Positions 7,718-16,393 are shown, counted from the stretch's first letter. The stretch: DNA of 64,000 nucleotides from Sphingomonas montanisoli (GCF_008274695.1 NZ_VTOU01000005.1:1-64000); one strand, 5' to 3'. Numbers and translations: made by a program. The notes: generated from the sequence alone by a model not told the origin.

Positions 7718-8476
7718 ATGATCGCACTCATCTCCCCGGCCAAATCGCTCGACTATAAGAGCCCGTTACCGTCATTGACGCCCAGCACGCCGCGCTTCGC
7801 CGAAGAGGCGCTGGAAACCGCAGCGGCGGCGGCCAAGCTCGGCCCCAAGAAGCTGTCCAAGCTGATGAGCATCTCGGACAAGCTCGCCCAGCTCAACGCC
7901 GATCGCTACAAAGGCTTTGCCGAGCAGGAGCAACGGCCCGCGCTCTATGCCTTCTCGGGCGATGTCTATATCGGCTTCGAAGCCAAGACGCTCGATGCGC
8001 ACGCGATCCGCTTCGCACAAGATCATGTTCGCATTCTCTCGGGCCTTTACGGCCTGCTGCGCCCACTCGACCTGATCCGTCCTTATCGGCTTGAAATGGG
8101 GACGCGCTGGGCGCCCGGCCGCAAGAAGACGCTGTATCAGATGTGGGGCAACCGCATCTCGGATGCGATCGCCGCCGATCTGCTCGAGGATGGATCGAAC
8201 GTGATCGTCAATCTTGCCAGCAAGGAATATTGGCACGCGGTCGAGCAGGCTCCACCCAAGGGGGTCCGCATCATCACCGTCGACTTCCGCGAGGAACGCC
8301 CGACCGGCCTCGTCTTCAACAGCTTCGGCGCGAAGCGTGCGCGCGGCATGATGGCACGCTGGATGTGCGAGCATCACGTCACCGATCCCGAGGGACTGAA
8401 GGGCTTCGACAGCGACGGCTATCGTTTCGACGGTGCCGAGGACGATGTGTGGCGCTTCGTGAAGACGCCCGCCTGA
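7718..8476 (+). CDS. yaaA: Peroxide stress protein YaaA (DUF328)
   Basis: The 252-residue protein shows the family landmarks: ISPAKSLDY at the start, LSKLMSISDKLAQLNADR, ALYAFSGDVYIGF, then ILSGLYGLLRPLDLIRPYRL. Length matches the family (about 250-260). In Escherichia coli the protein lowers free iron during hydrogen-peroxide stress and it has a fold with DNA-binding features. I chose the ATG at 7718 because the family begins MIxLISPAK; twelve more codons are open upstream. It converges on the dehalogenase-like gene with four bases between the stops. No OxyR site is obvious upstream. Confidence 0.95.
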   Translation: MIALISPAKSLDYKSPLPSLTPSTPRFAEEALETAAAAAKLGPKKLSKLMSISDKLAQLNADRYKGFAEQEQRPALYAFSGDVYIGFEAKTLDAHAIRFAQDHVRILSGLYGLLRPLDLIRPYRLEMGTRWAPGRKKTLYQMWGNRISDAIAADLLEDGSNVIVNLASKEYWHAVEQAPPKGVRIITVDFREERPTGLVFNSFGAKRARGMMARWMCEHHVTDPEGLKGFDSDGYRFDGAEDDVWRFVKTPA

Positions 8477-8480
8477 TCGA

Positions 8481-9338
8481 TCAGCGCAGGAAGAACGCCT
8501 TCAGCGCGGCCAGCGTTTCGGCGGGTTTCTCCTCCGGCAGGAAATGCCCGCAGTCGATGCCCTGCCCTTCCACTTCGACGCACCATCGACGCCACACCGA
8601 CATCGGATCGCGCCGCCCGACCAGTCCCCTCTCGCCCCACAGGACAAGGGTTGGCGCCTGAATCTTGCGGCCCGCTGCGATGTCTTCCTCGTCCTGCATA
8701 CGGTCGATCCCCATCCCGGCGCGATAATCCTCGCACATGCCGTGGATGTTCTGCGGCCGATGGTAGAAACGTTCGTATTCCGCCACCGATTCGGCGGGCA
8801 TCGATGCCGCAAGCGCGCCGAGGAATGGGATGTCGGGCGTCGCGGCGAGCATCCGCTCCGGCCCCGGCGCCGCACGCGGCAGGAAGAACCAGTGCCAGTA
8901 GGCGCTCGCCAGCGTGAAGTCGGTAGATCGATAAACTTCGGCGGTGGGAATGATGTCCAGCACCGCCAGCTTTGTCACGATCTCCGGATTGTCCATCGCC
9001 AGGCGATAGGCGCAGCGCGCGCCGCGATCATGCCCGGCGACCATGAAGCGATCATGCCCGAAATGGCGCATCAGAGCGATCTGATCGCGGTTCATCGCGC
9101 GTTTGGAATAAGGTTCGTGATCCGGCGTCGTTTCCGGCATAGGCCCGCCGCCATAACCCCGCAGATCGGGTGCCACGACGTGGAAATGCTCTGCCAGATC
9201 ATCGGCGATCGGCCCCCACATCATGCTGGTCTGCGGGCATCCATGGATCAGGAGCAGCGGCGGCCCCTCCCCGCCATGGCGCACGCGCATCACCCCTTCG
9301 GGCACTGCAATCTCGTCCAGCGTGAACCGATCGAACAT
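8481..9338 (-). CDS. Alpha/beta hydrolase of the haloacetate dehalogenase type
   Basis: The 285-residue enzyme has the alpha/beta-hydrolase plan with an Asp nucleophile in GHDRGARCAYRLAMDNPE (Asp104). It also shows the oxyanion segment HGCPQTSMMW, the second acid in LAVLDIIPT (Asp128), and His265 in GHFLPEE. Arg105, Arg108, His149 and Trp150 (AYWHWFF) sit where fluoroacetate dehalogenase carries its carboxylate- and halide-binding residues. The known family hydrolyses haloacetates to glycolate. The DYRAG segment lacks an extra Tyr that I remember from fluoroacetate dehalogenase, so substrate is not certain; an epoxide or other ester-like substrate is possible. It lies ten bases after the permease gene and is probably co-transcribed with it. 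Confidence 0.8.
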   Translation of the reverse strand: MFDRFTLDEIAVPEGVMRVRHGGEGPPLLLIHGCPQTSMMWGPIADDLAEHFHVVAPDLRGYGGGPMPETTPDHEPYSKRAMNRDQIALMRHFGHDRFMVAGHDRGARCAYRLAMDNPEIVTKLAVLDIIPTAEVYRSTDFTLASAYWHWFFLPRAAPGPERMLAATPDIPFLGALAASMPAESVAEYERFYHRPQNIHGMCEDYRAGMGIDRMQDEEDIAAGRKIQAPTLVLWGERGLVGRRDPMSVWRRWCVEVEGQGIDCGHFLPEEKPAETLAALKAFFLR

Positions 9339-9348
9339 CCCCCGTCCC

Positions 9349-10407
9349 TTATACTGGTTCTCGTTCTTCCATGCGGATGCGGGCGAAGATGTTCCAGACC
9401 GCCATGAACAAGGCCGCCATCACCGGGCCGATCACGAAGCCACTGAACCCGAAGATCTCGATACCGCCCAGCGTGGAGATCAACACGACGTAGTCGGGCA
9501 TGCTTGTGTCGCGGCCTACCAATATCGGGCGCAGGACATTGTCGACCATGCCGATAATGAACACGCCGCAGAATATCAGGATCAGGCCGTGGACAAGTTC
9601 GCCGCTGATCAGCAGATAGGCAGCCACCGGCACCCAGACGAGGCCGGTGCCGATGGCGGGCAGTAGCGAGAACAGCCCCATCGCGACGCCCCACAACACT
9701 GCCGCGTGGATGCCCAGCGCCCAGAAGGTGACGCCGCCGATCAGGCCCTGGACGATCGCGACGACCAGACTGCCCTTGATCGTCGCACGGACGACGGTGA
9801 CGAACTGGTGGAACAGCGCGCGGCGATGCTCGGTCTTCAACGGGATCGCTCGATCGAACTTGTCGGCCAATGGCCGCCCGTCGCGCAGCAGAAAGAAGGT
9901 AAGATAGAGCATCACGCCCAGCGCCAGCGTGAAGCCGAATGCCTGCTGACCGATCGTGAAAGCCTGTGCAGCCAATGTCTGGAAGCGGCTGGTGATACCC
10001 GCCGACAGCTTATCGCGCACGGCGGGCAGGTTCGACAGGCCGAAGCGATCAAGCAGGTTCGATGCCCATTGCGGAAGAACCGACTGGAACTGTTCGAAAT
10101 AGTGGTTGAAATCGATCTGACCCGATTGGATCAGCGTATAGACGCTCACCACCTCCTGCAGAACGAACATCGTCAGCAATATCAGCGGGATCACAACGAC
10201 CGCCAACACCGTCAGCAATGTCACCAAGGCCGCCCGGGTCGACTTTTCGGGCCAGCGCCGCAGCAGTTTCTGCTGCATCGGATCGAACAATATCGCGACG
10301 ACCACCGCCCACAGGATCGCGCCGAAAAAGGGCGAGATGATCCAGATCAGGACCAGCGACACTGCCAGCACGAGCAGCAGGAAACTCTTCTCCTCAAGCG
10401 CGCGCAT
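9349..10407 (-). CDS. AI-2E family transporter (PerM-like permease)
   Basis: The 352-residue inner-membrane protein has about seven to eight hydrophobic segments, beginning with FLLLVLAVSLVLIWIISPFF and ending in the conserved pore-like region LLPAIGTGLVWVPVAAYLL and GMVDNVLRPILVGR. It belongs to the AI-2E transporter family, whose members have been linked to autoinducer export, Na/H antiport and other export, so the substrate here is unknown. The soluble loop at about residues 90-160 is typical. It is followed ten bases later by the dehalogenase-like hydrolase. Transcription is divergent from the small membrane protein at 10544. Confidence 0.9.
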   Translation of the reverse strand: MRALEEKSFLLLVLAVSLVLIWIISPFFGAILWAVVVAILFDPMQQKLLRRWPEKSTRAALVTLLTVLAVVVIPLILLTMFVLQEVVSVYTLIQSGQIDFNHYFEQFQSVLPQWASNLLDRFGLSNLPAVRDKLSAGITSRFQTLAAQAFTIGQQAFGFTLALGVMLYLTFFLLRDGRPLADKFDRAIPLKTEHRRALFHQFVTVVRATIKGSLVVAIVQGLIGGVTFWALGIHAAVLWGVAMGLFSLLPAIGTGLVWVPVAAYLLISGELVHGLILIFCGVFIIGMVDNVLRPILVGRDTSMPDYVVLISTLGGIEIFGFSGFVIGPVMAALFMAVWNIFARIRMEEREPV

Positions 10408-10543
10408 AACTCTCCTCTCGCGATCCGTTCGCGGCCCATCGGCCTATCAGCAACTTCGCCGCCGACGCAACCGCCCCGGCCAGCACACTGGAACAACCGC
10501 CAACGCTACCCGTTGGTGGCATTGGATTTTGGGAGTTTTTGTC

Positions 10544-10714
10544 ATGAACAGCCGTGTGCATCCGACCGATCAGGACAAGGGCAATGGCGTCGAACTGACG
10601 ACCGAGGAAGCGCGTTCCGGCGCCACGCCGCATATGACCCGCTACATCCTTAGCTGGGGTCTTGGCCTCGTCATTCTCGCCTTCATCATCCTGCTTGCCA
10701 CGCACATGATCTGA
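10544..10714 (+). CDS. Small single-pass membrane protein
   Basis: This 56-residue protein has a hydrophilic N-terminal half (ELTTEEARSGATPHM) and one C-terminal transmembrane helix (YILSWGLGLVILAFIILLAT). It should be an inner-membrane protein with the N-terminus in the cytoplasm. The ATG at 10544 has a GGGAG ribosome site eight bases upstream, which supports this start over the longer open frame. Similar short proteins with an EARxG segment before a helix are common hypotheticals in sphingomonads. It stands alone upstream of gyrA. Function unknown. Confidence 0.75.
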   Translation: MNSRVHPTDQDKGNGVELTTEEARSGATPHMTRYILSWGLGLVILAFIILLATHMI

Positions 10715-10819
10715 TCACTCTTCAGCGAGGCTTTGCCTTCGCGGTCCGCATTGGCTAGGAGCATGTCACCCGCCTGTCATGGCGCGTGACACAGCTTCAA
10801 CGATACGGACTTACCCACT

Positions 10820-13576
10820 TTGGCCAGCGCACCGCCGCCCATCGAAAACAGCGACATTTCCCCGATCTCGATCGTCGACGAGATGAAGTCGAGTTATCTC
10901 GACTACGCAATGTCGGTGATCGTCGCTCGCGCTTTGCCTGACGTTCGCGACGGGTTGAAGCCGGTTCATCGGCGCATTCTTTATGCGAGCCAGGAAGGCG
11001 GCTTCGTTCCCGGCCGACCGTATCGAAAGTCGGCGAAGATCGTCGGCGACGTGATGGGTAATTATCACCCGCACGGCGACAGCGCGATCTACATGGCCCT
11101 CGCGCGCATGGCGCAGGACTGGTCGATGCGGGTCACGCTGATCGACGGCCAAGGCAATTTCGGGTCGATGGATCCCGATCTTCCCGCATCGATGCGTTAC
11201 ACCGAAGCGCGCCTCAGCAAGGCTGCGATGGCGCTGTTGCAGGACTTCGACAAGGATACCGTCGATTTCCAGCCCAATTATGACGGTTCCCTGCAGGAAC
11301 CGCAGGTTCTACCCGCGCGCTTCCCCAATCTGCTCGTCAACGGCGCCGGCGGCATTGCTGTCGGCATGGCGACCAACATTCCGCCCCACAATCTCGGTGA
11401 GGTGATCGCTGCCTGCAAGGCGTACATCGCCAACGGCGCCATCACCATCGACGAGTTGCACGAAATCATTCCCGGGCCGGATTTCCCGACCGGCGCACTG
11501 ATCCTCGGCAAGGGTGGCGCGCGCAACGCCTACCACACCGGCAAGGGCTCGATCATCATGCGTTCGCGCCATGATATCGAGGAAGGCCGCGGCGATCGCC
11601 GTTCGATCGTACTCACCGAGATTCCTTTTCAGGTCGGCAAGTCGGGGCTCGTCGAGGGCATCGCCGAAGCCGCCAAGGACAAGCGAATCGAAGGCGTCAG
11701 CGACATTCGCGACGAATCGAGCCGCTTCGGCGTCCGCATCGTCATCGACCTGAAGCGCGATGCGACTCCTGAAGTCGTTCTCAACCAGTTGTGGCGTCAC
11801 ACGCAGGCGCAGACGAGCTTCCCGGCGAACATGCTCGCGATCCGCGGCGGCCGCCCCGAAACGCTCAACCTCCGCGACATCGTCGAAAGCTTCGTGAAGT
11901 TCCGCGAAGAGGTGATCACCCGCCGTTCGAAGTTCGAACTGGCGAAGGCCCGCGACCGCGCCCACATCCTGCTCGGCCTCGTCATCGCGGTCACCAACCT
12001 CGACGAAGTGGTGCGTATCATCCGCGCCTCGGCCAGCCCGGCCGAAGCCCGCGCCGCACTCCTTTCGCGCGAATGGCCACGCAACGAGATCGAATCGTAT
12101 ATCAAACTGGTCGAGGCGGTCGAAACGATCGAAAGCGCCGAAACCTATACGCTCAGCGATGTTCAGGTCCGCGCGATTCTCGATTTGCGCCTCCACCGCC
12201 TTACCGCGCTCGGCCGTGACGAGATCGGCGACGAACTCGCCAAGCTCGCCACCTCGATCGCCGAACTGCTCCACATCCTGTCGAACCGCGAGCGCCTCTA
12301 TGAGGTGATGCTCGAGGAATTCGACGCGATCCTCACCGAGTTCGCGACCCCGCGTAAGACTACGATCGCGCCGGCGGGCGACACGATCGACGACGAGGAC
12401 CTGATCGAGCGCGAGGACATGGTCGTCACCGTGACCCTCGGCGGCTATATCAAGCGCACCTCGCTCGACACCTTCCGTGCGCAGAAGCGCGGCGGCAAGG
12501 GCCGCTCGGCGATGGGCACGAAGGATGAGGATGCGGTCATCGAGCTGTTCGTGACCAGCACGCACACGCCGGTCCTGTTCTTCTCCGATCACGGCAAGGT
12601 CTATCGCAAGAAGGTGTGGCGCCTGCCCGAAGGCGCACCCCAGGCGCGCGGCCGGCCGATGATCAACCTGCTGCCGCTCGCCCCGGGCGAGAAGATCACG
12701 ACCGTCCTCCCTCTCCCCGAAGATGAGGCGAGCTGGGGTTCGCTCCACGTCGTGTTCGCGACCGCGCACGGCAACGTCCGCCGCAACTCGATGGACGCCT
12801 TCGCGAACGTCCCCACCAACGGCAAGTTCGCGATGCGTTTCGAAGAGGATGCCACCGATCGCCTGATCGGCGTGGCCGTCCTCACCGAAGAGGACGACGT
12901 CCTGCTCGCGACCCGTGGCGGCAAGGCGATCCGTTTCGCCGCAACGGAGGTCCGCGAGTTCCAGAGCCGCACCTCCACCGGCGTTCGCGGCATCAGCCTG
13001 AAGGATGGCGACGAGGTCATCTCGCTGTCGATTCTCAAGGGCTTCACCGCGACGACCGAGGAACGCGACGCCTATCTCAAGGCCGCGCCGTGGAAGGAAG
13101 GCGAGCGTGAAACCGCGCTTGAACCAGATCGCATGGCCGCGTTCCAGGCGGCGGAGGAGTTCATCCTCACCGTCTGCGCCAACGGCTATGGCAAGCGCTC
13201 TTCGGCGTTCGAATATCGTCGCACTGGCCGGGGTGGCCAGGGCATCGGCAATATCGACAATCTGGAACGCAACGGGCCCGTCGTCGCCAGCTTCCCCGCC
13301 CATAATGGCGAGCAGCTGATCCTCGTCACCGATCAGGCGAAGATGATCCGCATGTCGGTGGGCGACACCCGCGTGATCGGCCGCAATTCGGCCGGCGTCC
13401 GCCTGTTCCACGTCGCCGATGACGAGCATGTCGTAGGCGCCGCGCGGATCGAGGAGAGCGAGGACGAGGCCGAGACGGACCTGTCCGACGGCACCGCCAA
13501 TATCGCCCCCTCGGACGACGCCGATACGGGTGACGACCTCGCCGACGGTGGCGAAGCGGATGCGACCGAGGAATAA
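10820..13576 (+). CDS. gyrA: DNA gyrase subunit A
   Basis: The 918-residue protein has the breakage-reunion domain with the catalytic Tyr at about residue 127 ([10 protein letters not shown]) and the quinolone-resistance region [19 protein letters not shown]. The coiled-coil C-gate follows, then a C-terminal beta-pinwheel containing the GyrA box QKRGGKG at about residues 555-561, which separates it from ParC. An acidic Asp/Glu-rich tail closes it. The only possible start is TTG at 10820, since a stop lies in frame at 10787; there is no clear ribosome site. The residue matching E. coli Asp87 is Met92. It introduces negative supercoils with GyrB, which is not in the window. Confidence 0.97.
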   Translation: MASAPPPIENSDISPISIVDEMKSSYLDYAMSVIVARALPDVRDGLKPVHRRILYASQEGGFVPGRPYRKSAKIVGDVMGNYHPHGDSAIYMALARMAQDWSMRVTLIDGQGNFGSMDPDLPASMRYTEARLSKAAMALLQDFDKDTVDFQPNYDGSLQEPQVLPARFPNLLVNGAGGIAVGMATNIPPHNLGEVIAACKAYIANGAITIDELHEIIPGPDFPTGALILGKGGARNAYHTGKGSIIMRSRHDIEEGRGDRRSIVLTEIPFQVGKSGLVEGIAEAAKDKRIEGVSDIRDESSRFGVRIVIDLKRDATPEVVLNQLWRHTQAQTSFPANMLAIRGGRPETLNLRDIVESFVKFREEVITRRSKFELAKARDRAHILLGLVIAVTNLDEVVRIIRASASPAEARAALLSREWPRNEIESYIKLVEAVETIESAETYTLSDVQVRAILDLRLHRLTALGRDEIGDELAKLATSIAELLHILSNRERLYEVMLEEFDAILTEFATPRKTTIAPAGDTIDDEDLIEREDMVVTVTLGGYIKRTSLDTFRAQKRGGKGRSAMGTKDEDAVIELFVTSTHTPVLFFSDHGKVYRKKVWRLPEGAPQARGRPMINLLPLAPGEKITTVLPLPEDEASWGSLHVVFATAHGNVRRNSMDAFANVPTNGKFAMRFEEDATDRLIGVAVLTEEDDVLLATRGGKAIRFAATEVREFQSRTSTGVRGISLKDGDEVISLSILKGFTATTEERDAYLKAAPWKEGERETALEPDRMAAFQAAEEFILTVCANGYGKRSSAFEYRRTGRGGQGIGNIDNLERNGPVVASFPAHNGEQLILVTDQAKMIRMSVGDTRVIGRNSAGVRLFHVADDEHVVGAARIEESEDEAETDLSDGTANIAPSDDADTGDDLADGGEADATEE

Positions 13577-13588
13577 CATTCCACATGC

Positions 13589-13616
13589 TTGACTTGCGCA
13601 AGGCGGCCCCATAAGG
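13589..13616 (+). promoter_or_regulatory. Candidate sigma-70-type promoter for tRNA-Glu
   Basis: TTGACT at 13589-13594 is followed after 16 bases by ATAAGG at 13611-13616, 20 bases before the mature tRNA start. The -35 box fits the alphaproteobacterial consensus well and the -10 box poorly, so this is a tentative call. Confidence 0.4.
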
Positions 13617-13635
13617 ACGCCGCTCCGCCAGCAAT

Positions 13636-13711
13636 GGCCCCTTCGTCTAGCGGTCTAGGACGTCGCCCTCTCACGGCGAAAACACGGGTTCGAGTCCCGT
13701 AGGGGTCACCA
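13636..13711 (+). tRNA. tRNA-Glu (anticodon CTC)
   Basis: A full cloverleaf can be drawn. The acceptor arm GGCCCCT pairs with AGGGGTC with one G-U pair. The anticodon stem TCGCC/GGCGA encloses CTCTCAC, giving anticodon CTC. The T arm is ACGGGTTCGAGTCCCGT, and CCA is encoded at 13709-13711. It lies 59 bases after gyrA. Accessory sequence begins directly downstream, which is common for tRNA loci used as integration sites, but I found no second copy of the tRNA 3' end in the window. Confidence 0.96.
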
Positions 13712-13951
13712 GCGATTTCAAGCACTTAGATGCTTGATCGAAGGGGTTGGGTCAGACTGTCGGTAATAGATCGGTTCTAAACAGGCTGAAACAGCGTGGA
13801 TCGGACGGGCACGTCCGGGGACATTGCCGCCAGTTACGGCTATGTCAGAAGCCGGCGAGCCGTACTACCTTGTACGCCGATGGTGAACGCCACCACGATC
13901 GAAGGCCTGTCGAGGCAGCAGCGATACGAAGAAGACGAACAGGTGGCCGGC
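13712..13951. other. Intergenic stretch downstream of tRNA-Glu
   Basis: The stretch starts with a short hairpin (CAAGCA then TGCTTG near 13718-13737) that may end tRNA transcription. Otherwise I see only unsupported frames. A 142-codon plus-strand frame crosses it, but its composition is not protein-like and it runs antisense to the better supported small gene at 13952-14089. Confidence 0.4.
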
Positions 13952-14089
13952 CTAAGCGAAATTACCGCCTCCCGGTTCGCCCGTCTCTTTAATCTCTTCG
14001 GCAACGTCGTCGGTCTCAGGAAACTCGTCATCGACCGTATCAGTAAGCGGCGTGTCCGATGGTTTTTCGTCCTTGGTGCCGGGGTACAT
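13952..14089 (-). CDS. Small acidic protein (candidate)
   Basis: A 45-residue open frame starts at the ATG at 14089-14087, with AGGAG five bases upstream, a good ribosome site. The product is strongly acidic and rich in Asp, Glu, Thr and Pro: it begins MYPGTKDEKPSDTPL and ends GEPGGGNFA. There is no hydrophobic core, so it is probably disordered. I recognise no family. Length and composition give little statistical support; the ribosome site is the main argument. It precedes no gene closely and stands alone in the accessory patch downstream of tRNA-Glu. Confidence 0.5.
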   Translation of the reverse strand: MYPGTKDEKPSDTPLTDTVDDEFPETDDVAEEIKETGEPGGGNFA

Positions 14090-14214
14090 GGCGAGCTCCT
14101 ATGTCGTGAATTTTACGGCGCAACGGCCGTCGAAGCGGCTGAAGCGACAGCAACACTCGACGACCCAACGCCACAACCATGCAGGCCGTATATCGTGTGG
14201 ATCACCTTCTGCGC

Positions 14215-14427
14215 CTACTCATAGCTCAGCCGGTGCGAGGCCAAGCGACGTCCTATGTCATCCATCGCATCCTTGCGCAGCGCGTCGCTGCTCATCTTCT
14301 CGGGACAGACGAAGGATACGTTGATCATCTGCAAATCGGCGCCGAGGCTGGCTTGCGCATAGGCCGGACCGTGCGCGCCTATTGTGGCCAGACACAGCAA
14401 CGGAAACCTCGCCGCATATTTCGTCAT
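14215..14427 (-). CDS. Small exported hypothetical protein
   Basis: The 70-residue product begins with a plausible signal peptide (MTKYAARFPLLCLATIGAHG then PAYAQA, cut after Ala-Gln or Tyr-Ala), leaving a mature periplasmic peptide of about 45 residues with one Cys (SFVCPEK). A GAGAGGG sequence lies seven bases before the ATG. I do not recognise the family. It stands alone between the small acidic gene and the broken IS element. The signal peptide and ribosome site make a real gene likely. Confidence 0.6.
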   Translation of the reverse strand: MTKYAARFPLLCLATIGAHGPAYAQASLGADLQMINVSFVCPEKMSSDALRKDAMDDIGRRLASHRLSYE

Positions 14428-14489
14428 GATCGCACCCTCTCATCGTCGAGGGCGAAGACTATTTGGGTGGTGGAATGTTCCACGATCTA

Positions 14490-15145
14490 GGGTCAGGACT
14501 CATTGGTCATAGCCAGAAGATGACGGTGGCCGCGAGCGCGATGGCGGAGAAGAAGGCGGTCGGGCATCGACCGTAGCGCGTCGCGACGCGGCGCCAGTCC
14601 TTCAGACGGCCGAACATGATCTCGATCCGGTTGCGGCGCCTGTAGCGGCGTTTGTCGTATTTGATGGGCTCGTTGCGCGATTTGCGGCCCGGGATGCACG
14701 GTTTGATGCCCTTGTCCTCCAGGGCATCCCTGAACCAGTCAGCATCATAGCCTCGGTCAGCCAAGAGCCATTGCGCCTTGGACAGTTCGTCGAGCAGGGC
14801 AGCTGCGCCGATATAACGCTGATCTGCCCGGCCGTCATGAAGAAGCTCAAAGGGCGACCGTTCGCATCGGTAACAGCATGGAGCTTGGTGTTCATGCCGC
14901 CTTTGGTGCGGCCGATCAGGCGCCCGAGATCCCCCTTTTTACCGCCAGGCTCGATGCCGTGCGGTGCGCCTTCAGATAGGTCGCGTCGATCATCACCGTC
15001 TTGCGATCGGCGCCTGCGCAGGACAGCCCTTCCATCATCCGGGCGAACACGCCCGCTGATTCAGGCTCCGTAAGGAGACCGAATGTGAGCGACCTGTACT
15101 GGCTGACCGACGAATCATGCCTCTCACGGCAATGGGTCCTGACCC
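14490..15145 (-). mobile_element. Defective IS5-family (IS427-like) insertion sequence
   Basis: Terminal inverted repeats are visible: GGGTCAGGACTCATTG at 14490-14505 and CAATGGGTCCTGACCC at 15130-15145, matching at 15 of 16 positions. The element is 656 bp, shorter than the roughly 830 bp usual for this group, because a central part of the transposase N-terminal half is missing. No target-site duplication is evident at the ends. Inside, a segment of about 60 bp (15057-15117) bounded by TGATTC and GAATCA is inverted. The copy cannot transpose on its own but could be mobilised in trans through its ends. Confidence 0.85.
14507..15117 (-). pseudogene. Broken IS5-family transposase
   Basis: DDE parts can be read on the minus strand: VMIDATYLKAHRTA (first Asp) near 14975, WLLADRGYDADWF when the frame is corrected near 14760 (second Asp), and RNRIEIMFGRLKDW (Glu) near 14620. 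The frame changes at an A5G5 run near 14938, which may be the natural programmed frameshift of this group. It changes again near 14815 by a lost base, which is damage. The N-terminal codons VSDLYWLTDE, with GTG at 15085 and AAGGAG before it, lie on the plus strand because of the local inversion. About 50-60 codons between this start and the AGVFARMMEGL segment are deleted. Confidence 0.85.
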
Positions 15146-15237
15146 CAAGCCTGCCGAAATGCAGCTGCTAAATCTGGCAGCATTTGACTTGCGCGAAGCG
15201 CGCGCCCTCTCCTGCCACACTCAGGCGTCAAACTCGC

Positions 15238-15393
15238 TCACTTGGCGCTTTTCGCTTTGTGCTCCGCCAGCAGACCGTCGAGTTCCTCGATACGGACTCG
15301 TTCCGGGGTTCCCTTGGCAAGCCCCTTCAAGCGGCATTCGGCCCACAGCCTTTTACGCTCGGATTCCAGTGCCTTGAGATATAGATCAGCCAT
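15238..15393 (-). CDS. Small helical hypothetical protein
   Basis: The 51-residue product is charged and predicted helical (MADLYLKALESERKRLWAEC, then ERVRIEELDGLLAEHK), perhaps forming a short coiled coil. I chose the ATG at 15393 because AAAGGA lies seven bases upstream; the frame is open to 15447 but the extra codons have no ribosome site. No family is recognised. It lies just outside the IS element in the accessory patch and may belong to the same imported segment as the next two minus-strand genes. Confidence 0.6.
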   Translation of the reverse strand: MADLYLKALESERKRLWAECRLKGLAKGTPERVRIEELDGLLAEHKAKSAK

Positions 15394-15565
15394 CGATTGT
15401 CCTTTCGCCGACCTTCTGCATTCGCGCGCGGCGAGCCGGTACGGCACCTACGTTGCCCTTAACCTCCTTGCCGATCCTGCGCCACCTCTCAACACGGAGC
15501 GATGGATCAGGCATCCGCGAGCAACTGACCCACGGGAGATGCAGAATCGTTGGCCGATGGCCGCC

Positions 15566-15886
15566 CTAGTCGCCGTTGGCATCGACCATGAAGATCATGG
15601 TCTTGCCCCGTGACGCTGGATCCCATCCTGCCAATAATGCTGCGCGCACACCTCTTGCGGCGATCGCGTCGTTGATGTGGGGACGCCCTTTCGGCAATCC
15701 CCTTAGAAGGCGCTTCGGCGTGGGAAATTCGATCACGGCTTCCCGTGGCATATCTCTCTGGCGCAACGATACCGTCATGCCCTTCCAGCCATCGCCAGAG
15801 GACAATTGCGCCTCGCCCTGAAGCTCCCAATCATATTTGAATCCGTCGATTTCGACAGTGCCACCAAGGCCGCGCGGATGAAGCAT
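15566..15886 (-). CDS. Hypothetical protein
   Basis: The 106-residue protein starts with a beta-rich region (GTVEIDGFKYDWELQGEAQL, SLRQRDMPREAVIEF) and ends with a basic helical half (KRLLRGLPKGRPHINDAIAA) and a strand (KTMIFMVD). It has no signal peptide. The pattern of alternating strands suggests a small folded domain, and I think similar conserved hypotheticals exist in sphingomonads, but I cannot name the family. The ATG at 15886 has no strong ribosome site. It is isolated, with about 170 bases of unassigned sequence after it. Confidence 0.6.
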   Translation of the reverse strand: MLHPRGLGGTVEIDGFKYDWELQGEAQLSSGDGWKGMTVSLRQRDMPREAVIEFPTPKRLLRGLPKGRPHINDAIAARGVRAALLAGWDPASRGKTMIFMVDANGD

Positions 15887-15926
15887 GCGATGCCATTAGC
15901 ATGCAAATAACCGCACTTCACCCAAT

Positions 15927-16286
15927 TCACTGGTATCGCAAAGTTTTCTCGAATCCCTCGTTCGTCTTCGTCATCTTGGCTATTTTCCGCAGATGCGCGC
16001 GAACGTGCCGCTCGAACCGCACATCGTCATAGATACCGGTCGCCCGATATTCGTCCTGGCCAACAAGCTCCTTGAGGCGCTTGGCGAACGCGGTCTGGTC
16101 GTCCGTACATGCGGCGTCTTTGAGCGCGCGGCAGGCCCACTCCTCAGCGGCAGCCTTGTCATAGTCGTCCCGCGCCTCGTAACCGCGCCGATCCGCCGCC
16201 GCCTGATCGAGCCGCGACGCCTCGAAGCGCCGCGCGAGCCATGTGCGGACCTGCGCGCCATCCCAAGGTTTCGAGGGTCCGGTCAT
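15927..16286 (-). CDS. Hypothetical helical protein
   Basis: The 119-residue product is rich in charged residues and mostly helical: TWLARRFEASRLDQAAADRR, DYDKAAAEEWACRALKDAAC and RFERHVRAHLRKIAKMTK. There is no membrane segment or signal peptide. No domain is recognised. The gene is divergent from the HNH-like gene at 16394 across about 107 bases. Codon use matches its neighbours. Function unknown; a DNA-associated role is possible from the basic helices but is speculation. Confidence 0.6.
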   Translation of the reverse strand: MTGPSKPWDGAQVRTWLARRFEASRLDQAAADRRGYEARDDYDKAAAEEWACRALKDAACTDDQTAFAKRLKELVGQDEYRATGIYDDVRFERHVRAHLRKIAKMTKTNEGFEKTLRYQ

Positions 16287-16393
16287 TGCTCTGTCCCAAT
16301 AAGCGGCAACGGGCCGGCTTAGTGATTTAGTCGTGTGATGCCGGCGCTCACACCGTTATAGGCCGAGTGAAACCAACACAGTCAGATCGACAT

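Noticed and set aside
11309-13612. A 767-codon open frame antisense to gyrA
   Set aside because: gyrA is unmistakable on the other strand. The antisense product is Arg/Asp/His-rich without domains, as expected of a shadow.
13690-13711. tRNA-Glu 3' end as the attachment site of an integrated element
   Set aside because: I found no second copy of the tRNA 3' sequence and no integrase gene nearby in the window. XerC at 48140 is the housekeeping recombinase.
13796-14224. A 142-codon plus-strand frame after tRNA-Glu
   Set aside because: There is no ribosome site and its composition is not protein-like; the minus-strand small gene with AGGAG fits better.
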